From positions 111,001 to 175,000 of the forward strand of contig JAQZDE010000041.1 in the NCBI GenBank assembly GCA_037576195.1: a stretch of 64,000 bases of DNA, in the 5' to 3' direction. The position numbers and the translations under genes were made by a program. Under the pieces are notes generated by a model. The model did not search any database. It was not told the DNA's origin and saw only the letters and a list, made by a program, of their open reading frames with translations. Source of the DNA: Phytoseiulus persimilis (lineage: Eukaryota; Arthropoda; Arachnida; Mesostigmata; Phytoseiidae). Positions 1 through 11,300 of the stretch are shown here, piece by piece (positions within the stretch are counted from its first letter, which is position 1; every line of letters starts with the position of its first letter).

Positions 1-284
1 GAACTTTGAGAGCTGGAATGGAATCGCCGATGAAAAGTCATGTCTCCATCGGTTCCGAGGATCCGCCATGGTTTCTCCCGCTGGAACGTTGCCAGCATCT
101 TAAAACAAGCTGGTCGATATCATATAACATCAGCGAGGAGCAAATGGCTGGCGAGTTTTCGCATTGGGATCCGGCAACTCAGTGACGAGACATTCTCCGT
201 CTCAAGATCTTGGAACGAGAGCTTCTGAGGCCAGACTCCTGAAGCCGCAGGGCTGAGATTATTTTTGGACCATCGTGGGACGTC

Positions 285-855
285 TCATTCCGAGTCGAGC
301 CCTTTTGCCGTCGGTTGAAAACCTCGAAGTCCACACAGAGTGTCTATAAGAGATGTGTTGCTACGGGTCGGATGAATGGGGCCACATATCGACGAAAAGC
401 CGACCGAGTCCCCATCTTCATTTTGAAGACTCCGCGGAGTCGGGCCTGAGGTAAGCTCGCGCGTCATGCGTTGTAACGAGCTCAACCTGGGCCCTCATTA
501 AGGTCTTCAGTGACTGAGAATGGACCATGCTGATCGGGAACACCAACGGAAGATCTCTGTAGGGGGCCCAAGAAGCTGGTTCGTGGAATGCACGATTTCT
601 GTTGGGACTGAGAGGGAAAATATATGATCGCTTAGGGCCGAACCGCCCAAAGCTCGAAGTTTCAATAGTGCAGGCTGATAATTTCAGTGGTACAGCCTGA
701 TTTGGATCGTCCCTATCGATCTCCGAGCGAAGCGACGTTCGAGAAATTGCCGATATCTTGCACTTACTTTCTGTGCAATGGAGGAGAAGGTTCCGATGGT
801 TTCATCGACAGCTTTGATAAAAACCAAACTGCTATTGAGGAAACTCGGCGCATCT
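285..855 (-). CDS. Unidentified multi-exon gene, C-terminal exons
   Basis: Three consecutive minus-strand exons can be read with consistent phases: 768-855, 487-607 and 285-445, ending in TGA. The 768-855 exon follows a CTGCCCCAG acceptor and ends in a strong GTAAGT donor. The 487-607 exon follows a pyrimidine-rich acceptor (TTTTCCCTCTCAG) and leaves one base, which the next exon (after CTTACCTCAG) completes in frame. The intron between the last two exons would be only 41 bp with a weak GTTGAG donor, which is the least certain step. The encoded tail is rich in Ser, Pro and Gly and contains segments such as LVFIKAVDETIGTFSS and PFSVTEDLNEGP. A further upstream exon is likely near 1294-1435, where an open minus frame includes RLGLAIEVAHGCERHE before a GTACAC or GTAAAT donor. 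I do not recognise the family and assign no function; the start is not located. Confidence 0.4.
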
Positions 856-2094
856 CTGGGGCAGATGATACGGCATCCATGCCGTCACGACTGACTCGAA
901 CATGGGCATGGGTAAAAACAACCTATATCAATGAAGAAGACAAATTTTTTTGGGTTTCTCTCGAACTATGATCAATTTGAGCCTGGACTGTTGTTTCTCA
1001 AGACGAGTTCCGGAAATCCGTTAGCTACGTGGTGGGCTCGAGTTCAAGGAATGTGGCAATGTCTGAAACTGGTTCTCCGAGTCGGAAAACGGTACTGTTG
1101 TGGTTGGCTCCCGTGCAGCGGAGGCGCGTCGGGAGGGATCAGACGCCGGCGCAGGCGAACGGAGGGCTGAGCTGACGACGGGCTGAATGAGCTGGCTGCA
1201 GCGGTGACCAGCGCGAACATTCGAAAATTTCCAGTACGACCGGGGAAGAGGGATTGGAACTTGTAACAGCAGAGTGAAGTTGCCTCCATTTACGTGTACC
1301 AGAAGCACCATCGGAGCTTCTCGCGGGCAGGGTTCGCGCACCCCTGCTAGATGATTCGCAACTGATTTCGTGTCTCTCGCAGCCGTGGGCGACCTCGATA
1401 GCGAGCCCCAAGCGCCCTCGTTTGCTTCCGGACGGCAGCGAGGAACTTTAGCTCAACTCGTTACTTCTCTATCTGATCGTTTCTTTCTTCCAGCGCGCGA
1501 CGAGAGGGAATTCGGTGGATACTGAGCGCGGACGTGGTTGTCACTGATAGCGCGGACGTGAGTTTGTTTACAACGGAAGCGTCCGTCGCCCCTTCAAAGT
1601 GGAGAGCGCCGTGTCGCCGTCTAGCGTTATGAAAACCCGCCATTTTCGCTGATTTCTCCAAACGGTAGCCAACCGCAACAGTACCGCTCGGTACGCGGTA
1701 CCTGCGTCTCACTCGCGATCTGGTGGTCGACGGTGTTATGATTGAGCTCCGCTTCTTAAGACACGGATCCTTCCACGTGAAGCAATCTGCCCTCACCGAC
1801 CTTTTCGCGAGGTTTCAAGGGTGCCATCCATTCTAGTGTACGTAGGAGAGGTTGTCTGAGGCTCCAAGGCTCTGGAGAGGACCGCGTATGGAGCACAGGT
1901 CGAGCTCGCGTGAATCGATCATCATGCTTCCCTAGCCCCGCTGAAGTAGTTCCGAGGTTTAAGAGTCATCTGCACGCAGCTCGCCCTACACCTCTTCTCT
2001 GGACGTTGCGCGCATCGGATGTCGTTGGAGAGACTGTCGGAAACTAGTGAGCGTCACTGTGCCCACAGTAACTTTGCAAGTCAACGTCAGTGAG
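856..2094. other. Interval between the left-edge gene and NDUFAF4
   Basis: This holds at least one possible further minus-strand exon (about 1294-1435) of the left-edge gene. On the plus strand there is a short exon-like segment, 1494-1558, bounded by a TTTCTTTCTTCCAG acceptor and a GTGAGT donor, which could be non-coding leader of NDUFAF4. The two genes would be divergent, so their promoters should lie here, but I see no clear TATA or initiator element. The rest shows nothing I can support. Confidence 0.3.
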
Positions 2095-3990
2095 ATGGGT
2101 AACGCAGTTCGCAGAGCCATCACGAAACCGATGCGGTCGTTCAATATCGAGAACCGAGCTGAAAGAGCTATTGCTAAGGACAAGCCGGTCCAGGCACCTC
2201 GACACAAAGTCAAAGGCCCCATTGTACCCGAAGAAGTGCAAAGTAAGGCACCACGAAAGCTGTCCCCAGCGCTCCAAGATCTAATGACATGGGAGCATCC
2301 CGTAGTATCGGTTCACATCCAACGCGATGATATGAGACTCCTGATGGGGCACCGGCTCAAGCTTACGGTTCGTTTATTCTGTTGCAGAGGAGATTCGCTC
2401 CAAGATCCTGGAACGGAGCGATATGCTGGAAAACAGACTGCGAGACGTCAAAGTTGTTTCTGAGGGAGTAAACGTGAGTATGAGACGGGTTATTCCCAAC
2501 CTTACCAGCTAATGAGTTGGTACTTCAAGCTGAGTCTTCCTGGATCCCCTCATGAGCAGCCGGGGCCTATTCTGGACTTCCATGTGTCTGAAACGAACCC
2601 TCAGTCTATCTGGCAATCGCTGAACAAAAGAAAAATGCTCCCGTAGATGAATTGTGACATCAAAGCCATGACTCCGGAATGACACATGTGCTGCGCCTTT
2701 TTTTCGTCCTCTGAAACAAAGCTTCGAAAAGCTCGTTGGGCTCAACGGAGTGTTGGCTGGGACCAGCCAGCCAACTCCTTGCGGCCCACCGGATTATAGT
2801 GGAGATGAGATAGCCCACACAAATACGAATTCCTCCTCTCACAAATCAGCTGGCCCACCGAGAATCACTTCATGTTCAGGGGTCCCGAAACCCGGGTATC
2901 AGGAACTGAGTACGCACCCGGGTCCAGTCTCGAATATCTGGGACCACGGGTCCGGCCTCGAATACCCGGGTCCACGGACTCCGAAAAGTATGGTCGAATC
3001 GACCCTCGAATCAAGTATTTCAAGGCTTCTGCGACCCCTTTTCATGCCGTGCTATTCCTCAACCTATGATATGGTGCGATGAAGGACCCGGATGTTCGGA
3101 TGCACGGATGGCACACCTGTTTACACACGGAAGGATGGAAAAAAAAGTCTTCCTCCTCTTCGGAAAAACATTTCCCTTGGGGTGGACTACGGGGCAAAAA
3201 CTGACTGGTTTCCTGCAAGTTAGCAGACAGGGCGAAGATTCTATCCACAGCGCCATTTAGTATTATTTCTTTCTTCGATATTCAACAATTCCGAATGCAG
3301 AACCTCATTCTAGCCCCAATCTTCGACCTCTTTTGTAACTTTCGTCCCCGGTCGAGAAATGACCGCTGATCTCCAGCATGCTAGGCGGCGCGTAATTCTG
3401 ATATCCCACAAGATCAAGCATCGGAAGCTCCGTGAAGAATTGAAAGTGGCACTAGCTGAACTGAGGAAGTATGATAATAATTCCTGAGTGCGCGAAAAAG
3501 TGGTCAAAGCGCGCGGTTGGACTCCCTAGCGAAATTCCAACCGCGGCTCATTCGAGGAGGTGGTCGGGTTGTCGTGCACGAATCCATGGGATCGACCACC
3601 ATATCAATGATGCCCCGGGTAACGAATAATTTCTGAGTAGTGAAAATTCTTGACTTACAGCCTGAAATCCGACGAGTTCAAGAAAACCTCCCCCAGAACC
3701 GTGGGGTGCCTAGCCAGACTGTTTACGGTTTCATAGAACCGAAGAGCGTGCCGAAAGGGAAGCTAACGCTAGGGCAGGTGCTAGAGCTTCTATCGAAACA
3801 CTGCAACAATCCGAAAGCGTACAAAGCAGAAGAAGCTGCTAAGGAATACGGCTTGGAGTTACGCGATGCTGAACTCTTAATCGAGTACTACTTGCCATTG
3901 ACTCTCATAGATCCGACCAACGCAAAGGACATGGCAAAATTAGGTATGAAAACGAAACAAGAATATCTGAAAGAAGTTAAAAACTATTAG
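2095..3990 (+). CDS. NDUFAF4: NADH dehydrogenase (complex I) assembly factor 4
   Basis: NDUFAF4 is a small mitochondrial protein needed to assemble respiratory complex I. Three exons are proposed: 2095-2301, 2390-2473 and 3661-3990 (TAG), all joining in phase 0, for about 206 residues (human 175). The N-terminus carries the family signature, FNIENRAERAIAKDKP followed by APRH, close to the human FNLENRAEREISK...APRH. The last exon carries PKSVPKGKLTLGQVLELL, matching human IKSIPKGKISIVEALTLL, and the C-terminal EYGLELRDAELLIEYYLP matches the human EYQLEQKDVNSLLKYF region. The third exon follows TTGACTTACAG and the second ends at GTGAGT. The first junction is the least sure: the donor could be any of several GT sites at 2302-2310, and the acceptor is the AG at 2388-2389. 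An N-terminal Met-Gly suggests possible myristoylation. A polyadenylation signal follows at 4022. The gene is convergent with lin-28. Confidence 0.9.
2920..2975. repeat. 28-bp tandem duplication inside NDUFAF4 intron 2
   Basis: Two adjacent 28-bp units (2920-2947 and 2948-2975) match closely, each beginning GGGTCC and containing CTCGAATA and a C/GGG-CCAC end. A partial related copy precedes them near 2880-2905 (GGTCCCGAAACCCGGGTATC). The units lie in the 1187-bp intron between exons 2 and 3 and are more GC-rich than their surroundings. Confidence 0.75.
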
Positions 3991-4021
3991 GTTAGCTGTG
4001 CGGATCTATGTATCTGATAAC

Positions 4022-4027
4022 AATAAA
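4022..4027 (+). terminator. Polyadenylation signal of NDUFAF4
   Basis: AATAAA lies 32 bp after the NDUFAF4 stop and is followed by a GT/T-rich stretch (GTGTCTGATTGATTATTTT), the usual layout for an animal poly(A) site. It implies a very short 3' UTR. Confidence 0.7.
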
Positions 4028-5368
4028 GAGCTCTGTCGACACAGTGTCTGATTGATTATTTTCTGCTAACAAGAATATCTCTCTTGTTGAAGTGACGCTA
4101 AAACTCTATAAAATAGTGTTATGTGACTCCGGAAAAACAGGGATACGTTCATCACTGGAGCTCGGAAGTTCAGGCATTATTCATTAATCATCATCCGTCA
4201 ATTCATAGGTTCAAGGGTGGATGAACAATTGATTGATGAATTAGGCCTCATTGCCATGAGAACTGATAAGCTCGGCCGTCAGTGAATCACTAATCCGTCT
4301 CCCGATGTGGATAGATGGGAGGCATAAACTGATGAGTTCCTGAATTTCCTAGCTCCGCTCATCACGCTTGGAGAAGTTTGGGAAACGTGCGTGATGCTGC
4401 TCTGGCGAAAACAATCAGGACGAAGTCGATGCCTACTCGTCTTTTTGGTGTTAGTTTATTCATTTTCGTTCCATTCATAACTATACATCGGCTCAGATTA
4501 CCTAGAGTTATGTTGTATTTACAATTTTCATCTGAAACCGGTGAGTGCGTGACGCTGACCGGGATTTCTTTTGATTTTCGCTCAGAAAGACCCTCTTTCT
4601 AGAGACAAGGCTAACTAACAGCTATCTAAGTCCGTTCGCGAGACGCAAATCGATGGTTGGTATCTGAACAGATCAACCTTGCGATGTTGTCAAATAAGGA
4701 AGGGAGTACGGAGACCTTGACCGTGTGCATGCATGGAGCGCTCGAGAACGATCGGAAAATTTGAAGAAACTTATTTTGCGCCATAAGTAGCTCATTCCGG
4801 AAGCTATTTCCAACATCGGCGCTCCATTTCATGAGGTCAGAGAGCGTTGGGGGACTAGAAATTCTCACAAAAGCCGCTGCGTACCTTCTGTGTATAGCCG
4901 CCGTCGGGTTGCCAGTGGTTTCACCGGCGGCTCTACGATTAACAGATTCAGACCGGCCCAGTCGTCTAAATGGACAAGCATTGAAATAGAAATAAACTCA
5001 GCAATCCAATCGAGCAAGACATCAGATTCTCAGTTGGTGCTTCTTGATGAATACAATTTTCCGATTGATTCGATTAGGTCGCTCGGAAGACAGGCGCAGG
5101 AGGCTGTTCCCGCTACTCGGGACCTCTTCGTCTTGTAGTTCGTTACGGAGTATATGTACAGAATTGAACACTTCGTTTCGCGCGGGCGGCAGAAGGAAGT
5201 TGGTCGTGTTAACCAAAAACCGAATTTCACTCTTTGGTTTTGTCGTCGGCCTCTTCTTCAGAGCTTTGATTATCCAGCCCGGAGTCTGGAACAATGGAAA
5301 CGACCTTTATATGGATTCGAGGGAACTCCGAAAAGCCGAGCTTGAGACAGTATCAGGGGAATGGAATA
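4028..5368. other. Convergent 3' region between NDUFAF4 and lin-28
   Basis: This is the tail-to-tail gap, presumably holding the lin-28 3' UTR on the minus strand. A minus-strand AATAAA lies at 4455-4460 (TTTATT on plus) and would give a UTR of about 0.9 kb. I looked for a let-7 seed match (CTACCTC in the minus-strand mRNA) by eye and did not find one. No convincing gene was seen here. Confidence 0.4.
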
Positions 5369-8300
5369 TCATAGCCGAGAGAAATGGCTACCTGAGTGCA
5401 CAGCGTTTCCGGTGGGCGCGTCATTGTCTGGGAGATCCCCGTTTGGGTGATTTTCCTCAACTTTCACTGCCCTCAACGGACAGTCCGCTATGAGATGATC
5501 AGATGATTTGCATTGATGGCATCGCTTGGGTAGTGGGCCCTCGTTGCATTTAGCGGCGATATGATTCGCGAACTCCCCGCAGTTGTAACATCTGGAACGG
5601 AGAACGAGCTCTTTGAGATAAGCAGGTATCTTCGAGATCGCATCTGATCCGGGGCCACTAGATACGAAGTCTCTGGACATCTCAGAAAACCACAGAATCA
5701 GGGACGAAGAATACCTGACTTTGCGGAACTTCTTCTTCGACATCGGTCGCCGGTGAGAGCCTTTGCAGTCGCCGGTTCCGGGTCCACACACCAAGGTCGC
5801 TTCAAAACCTTTGTCGGAAACTTTGCATTCGAATTCAACTTCTTCATCGTCGCCAAGACTGCGAAAACCAGGCATTTGGATGACAGACTGGAAAGAGGTA
5901 TAGATCGGGTTAGAGCCCTCCTGGACAATGTTGAATTCGACCCGCTCGAGCGCTACTCTCACTCTCCGGCTCTGATCTACGGGAAGATCGAACACTCCAA
6001 GATGTTGTGATGAGCTCAATGAACGCACGTGTGTCGCCTGGATGGCCGCAAGTCTGCTGAGATCGAGCAGCCTCGCGGGAGATCAGGGTGATGACCTTAT
6101 CACCAACCATCTCGAGGTGCTGAATCATGTAGGAATGCGTCTGAATCGCGCGATTCGGGAAGTTCATGAGCTCGATGCTGACACCGCCCAGCAACCGATG
6201 TAGAGCCGTCGTATTGTGGCACTCGGTCGCATGCGCTCGCTCATCAGTCTATTCTTCCACCGCTTCGTTCGATCTCATTTCATCACCTGCTGCCTTTCAC
6301 CCAATCAATTTCAGAGCAACCTTCTGTTGACCTTGAAGCCACGCGCCTCAAATATTCCCCTCGAATCCCCTCGCTTTCAATCGCTCTCGTCGGGCTTGGT
6401 CGAAGCACGAGGTTGTTTTTTTGTCGGCTCGCGAACAAATCACGGACTCGAGGACAGAGGGCCCATCAATCGCTTCGTGCTTCTGTCTGTGCATTCTTCA
6501 GCGAGTTCAACTCAACGATGACTTCGAGTGACACTCCTTGTCGTGTTCAACAGAGAAATAACGTCAGCAAATATCCCGCTTTCGGCATTGAGATTATTTT
6601 CTTCCAGAAGGGAGTCGGCTGGGCAAAAATTGGCGAGGATTGGCTCTGCCCATCACTCGGCCTTTCCACAACGGAGCGATCTGTCCTCCCTGAGGTTCAA
6701 TTTGACGTCGACTGTGATGGCCGCTCGGCTGGCGGCCTGGCGTGGTATCTTTAGAAGGCACTCGGTCCCCGGAGATGAAGTCGAACAGAAATCAAACTCC
6801 CGAGCTAGCTGACCGACGGACTAGTCGGCCGGCCAGTCAGTCCGTTCATATCCTAGGCCTCCCAGCGGCTCTCAAGCAGGAAACTCCTTATTGCCAAGAC
6901 TGCGACTGAAGTTCACTGGGATCTCGACCGAATGCCTCGAAAGCTAGAAATGAAAATAGTAACCCTCGCAACGATACTCGAAATCGCAGTTTGCTGTTGA
7001 GACACGCGCTTGTTGTTCGTGCGTGGAACGTAGGAGGTGATCGCTCTGCCGAATGCAGCTGAACTGAAACAGTTCTGCGTGAATCCATTCGATTTTATGG
7101 GTCTTCGGGGATTCGGAAAGAGTCGGGAGTTGTGCTCTCGATCAGAACTAAGGTTCAAGGCGGCCTGTTCCTCGAGCGAAAACTAGCGGAGCGGGCGAGC
7201 CAAAGAAAGTAAGACAAGGCGAAGCGAGGCAAGTCGAGCTACAAGAGGCTCTCACACCTGGCTCGGCGGCGCGATTACGAATTCCGATTTGTAGCCCAAG
7301 TCTCCAATGGCCGAGCGAGATAACGCCTTAATGTCCGTTTGAAAGCCTCGGCCACGCTGTACCAAAGGACGGTGAGAGCTGCTGCGTGGGCGAGCTGCGG
7401 TGCGCGCAGAGAAGACAGCACGTCGAGCACATGCTTGCAAGCGAACGTCTCGGACCATTAGTCGGATGTCATCCGCGTGAGTCGAGCCACCGGGTCAGGT
7501 CCGCGCGACGCTGGGATCCTCGTTGAGATTCTCGCCGCGTCGCGAGCTCACTCAGCACATACGGCCAGCAGGTCGTTCCGTCTGACGACCTGTTGTTGTA
7601 CAATGTATGTCGATCTGCATTCGTGTGAAAACGTGTAGGTGTCGTTTACCATCGCAGCTCTGTGCCTCGCAACACAAAGAGATCGCCGGCGAGCGTCGCC
7701 GACATCATCCGCCGACGGGATGGTCCGTCCGAGAGGGGACCGGCAGCACCGGTTCAGCTGGATCAGCAAATCGTTCGATTTCGTCTCTGTTCGCCCAGTG
7801 AGGAATTCCCGGAGCGGCGAAACCACTCCTCGGCTCTGTTCTTACCCCACAAGGATTGACCGTGCGAGCCAGGAAGGAAGCTGGCGCCCGAATATGGAAT
7901 AGCAATCGGACTCCGGCAGGCGGAAACATCGCCGACGTCATCAGGTCTTTTCCGGGTGGCGTTTGCGCACGATTTAACTGGGCGGCTCCGCGCCGACTGA
8001 GGAAATATCCGGACGGCCATTCCTCTACGGCTGGAGATGCGACGCGAGCAGGTCAACTCAACATCTATATGCGCTCACGAACGTGAGGCGCGACTCATGT
8101 TTTCAAGGCCTGGCGTCTAGTCCGCGAAGGAGGCCGCTCGGACAAAATATCCCGACAGGAAGTGAAACGTGAACTTGCAGAGATTCGAGGGAGTTGCTAA
8201 AAGACGGAGTGGAATCATCTAGAATCGGCAAGTTGGCGCGAGAAATGCGATAACTCTGCTAGCAGCCAAGAAAGGATGGTCAGACCCGATGCGGCAGTCG

Positions 8301-11300
8301 ACGGGACTCTTCTGCTGAAATAGGACTCCCGGACGACGGGCAAGTTCTGTTTCAGGAGTTCGACGGTGTATCCCTGGGAGGATATCCCGAAACGAAGTAA
8401 GATTGCCGGACGGATTGAGTTCGATTGAAACTCGATATGTAATCCGTCACCAACGAAAATCAACGAAAAGGAGCGGACGCGGCCCAAAACCAAACGTGGA
8501 TCAGGCCGATAGCCAGCGTGCGTCTTCCTATGATCGGTTTCGCCACAACTACGCTGGAGCTTCTTCCGACAGAGCGAGTTTCGTAAAAGGAAGGAAGTGT
8601 AGAGAAACGAGTCGAGGCTGGTGTTGAGGCGGTCGGGCCGGCCGGAGAGCACGGTCCCGAAAATAGAGGAAGGGGCGAAAAGGAGTCGAGGAGGGCGCTG
8701 GGGGCCAAAAGCAGTTTTTTCTTCTAATATAGCAAAAAGCTTCTTTTCCCTTCGGCGAGAGCGGGCGTGGGGAACATTTGGCAATTTTTTTACAAACTCT
8801 CTTCTCAACGGTTGCCATGGAGACGAAAATCGATCCCAAGGAAGCATTCCGATTTCGTTCGACAACAACCCCCAAGGCTTCTTTCTGAAGGAAGAGAGCG
8901 AGAGAGAGAGAGAGTTCGCGCCAAACCCGCTCTGAAGGGAGTGGGGAGACAGGCGGGGGAGAAGAGGGCCGAGAAGAGCCACAGAGAGTAGCCGCGGGGA
9001 CCGGAGTTAGCTGTCGAGCGAGCGCGCTGGTCGAGAAAGAACGGACCGGACTGGAGAGAAAAATAGCGCCAGGGGGTGAGTAGGTGGAGATTTGGGAGCT
9101 TCGAAAAGTTTTGAGAATTGATGAAATTCTCCGAGAACATTATGTTCCACCGTTGGGGAGGAGTCTCGTACCATAATAAGGACAATGGAATTTGATGATC
9201 ATTCGTTTCGAGCCAGACAAGGTGCAAAGGCTCAGACAAGTTGGTTTTGAATAAGGAGCCAGTAGTACATTAGGATTCGAACTGCCATAACACGGAGTTT
9301 CGAAAATGAAGTAGGACGGTTCACCCTTGGGCCAGCTTCACCGATGAACCCAGAACTGCAGCAAAGTCTCTAAATTTGGCTATTTCAACGATTAAGAACT
9401 CGTCAAGAATGTCTCGATTTCAGAACTCAACAGCGCGTGAGTCTTTCGTTTGTTGAGACTGGAATTGCTCCGATTCGTATCGATAGATTCTGCTCAGAGC
9501 CCGAGTTTTATCCGCTTCGGATCTGAGAAGCTCCATGCAGAAACCGATATTGGCGAGGATGATGATGATGTGTGAGAAGGGTCTTCGAAGAGGTTTCCCC
9601 CCATTGTGTTGAAGTCTCTCGGATTTCATCAAAACGCGTGAGCAGCAAAAATAGTGCAAATATTTCCATAGAGGCCGAGCAGTATAAAAAAAGAGGACTC
9701 GAGTTCAAACTGGACGGGGGTCAGTTCGAGGTTCTTTGAAGAAACCGGTCGTTGGACCGGCGTCCCTGTCTGGAGGAGCTCGCTCTTCTAGTTCCATCAA
9801 ACGCGCTCCTCAAATCTCTCTTTTTGAGAGGCAGTGAGATTCTGCGATCGGTCTTGTTGACTCCGTTATTTGGACGAAAACTTCCCGGGACAACCGTTCG
9901 ACATCGTTGGGGAAGAGCTCGAGACCCAACGTGGTAAAGAAGCCCTCAACTCGAGCATCTGGAGGGCTTCCCGTTGCTGAACTCCCCGCTGAACCCCGTC
10001 GGATTGCACTGACCATCACTATCGATAGCCATCCTTTCAAGAACCGGTGGAGTTGAATCTGGACCACTGGTCAGTTCGGGCGTGAGCTGTTTGGGCCTCT
10101 CACCTTGAGGCCATCGATGAACGAAGTGAACGAAAGGACGAGAGCGGTCGACGCAACCATCCAAACTCAGTGAGGGTCCAATTACTTCTTGGGGATTATC
10201 ATCAGCTTTCGAGATGACGAGTTTGAGAGGCAGGGGTTGGCTGGCTGGCTTGCTCCCCTCAGTGAAAATTTATGGAAAGCCAATCATTCCGCTGTTGGAC
10301 CATCAAATCTACTTTGATCTAGTGGCGTCGCACACCTCTCGGAACCTACGAATGAACGGAAAGAGAGAGAGAGAGAGATAGCGAGGGAGAGGAAGCGCGT
10401 GCTCCAGCGAATGTTGACCTCGACCGGACAACCATAAGGCGAAGACAACGGGACGTCGATAGAGTTTCTGAAGTTGTGGCCCTGTGTGCAACTCGCTATC
10501 GGATCTGACGAATGGCACATGTTATGTGCTCGGTCGTCTCTAAGGGCCATCGAGCGTTGCGAAGTGCTACACAACGGAGCGGACGTCTAACGACTTCTAA
10601 GCCATTGAGCAGCGTTGTCCCAACTATCACAACTTCGCACAGCTACTGTCACAGCCTGGCCCCACAGTTGCGAGCGCATGTGAACCAAAATCACAATGCG
10701 AATCCCTGGCATACACGAGGACGCATTGCTTACGTGCACAGGCATCTATGTCTCCGGACATTCATAGATGGTTGTTTGTCGTGGGGACGTCTAGGCAGAA
10801 CTCGAGATAAGGGCTTTGCTGCTCGGAGAGCTGACTGGCTTGCTGTCTGACTACGGGAATCTCTGCCGGCAAACTGCAGCACTCAGCTAACCCTAACATG
10901 GACAACATTTGAAAAATGCTCGTCATAAATTGTCCCCTTGTGGGCGGCGGGTAGGCTGGTCGTTCCTTTGCTGCGTGGTCCGCGCGCTCACCGCGACCAG
11001 GCAAATATCAGCAGAACTCGGGGTCGTTTGGCAAAAAAAAGCCATCTATATGATCCCATATATACCTAAATACATATATACGTACACTCTCAAACTCTTC
11101 CTCTTTTGCTTCTTCTCCCATGTAGACCCCGCGGCTGCGCGGCCAGCGAGACAGGCTTTCATACGTAACCACGTAGTCCCGGGCCGTATATGCTGTGAAT
11201 ATAGATGGCTGGCCCATTTGGTGGGCTTTCTCCGCTGGCTTGTGAACGACGAAAACGAACCGAGAGCACGGTGACAGTGCTCCTATCGAAGAAAAACGAT

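Noticed and set aside
5044..5493. Plus-strand frame with a hydrophobic stretch (ISLFGFVVGLFFRALIIQPG)
   Set aside because: It overlaps the last lin-28 exon antisense, has no good splice sites and no recognisable family.
8215..8982. 255-codon minus-strand open frame in the lin-28 intron
   Set aside because: About this length is expected once by chance in 64 kb; the peptide is Arg/Ser/Leu-rich with no motif and overlaps open plus-strand frames.
9262..9310. Possible tRNA T-arm on the minus strand (GTTCGAATCC)
   Set aside because: The flanking five-base stem does not pair and no acceptor stem or anticodon arm fits.
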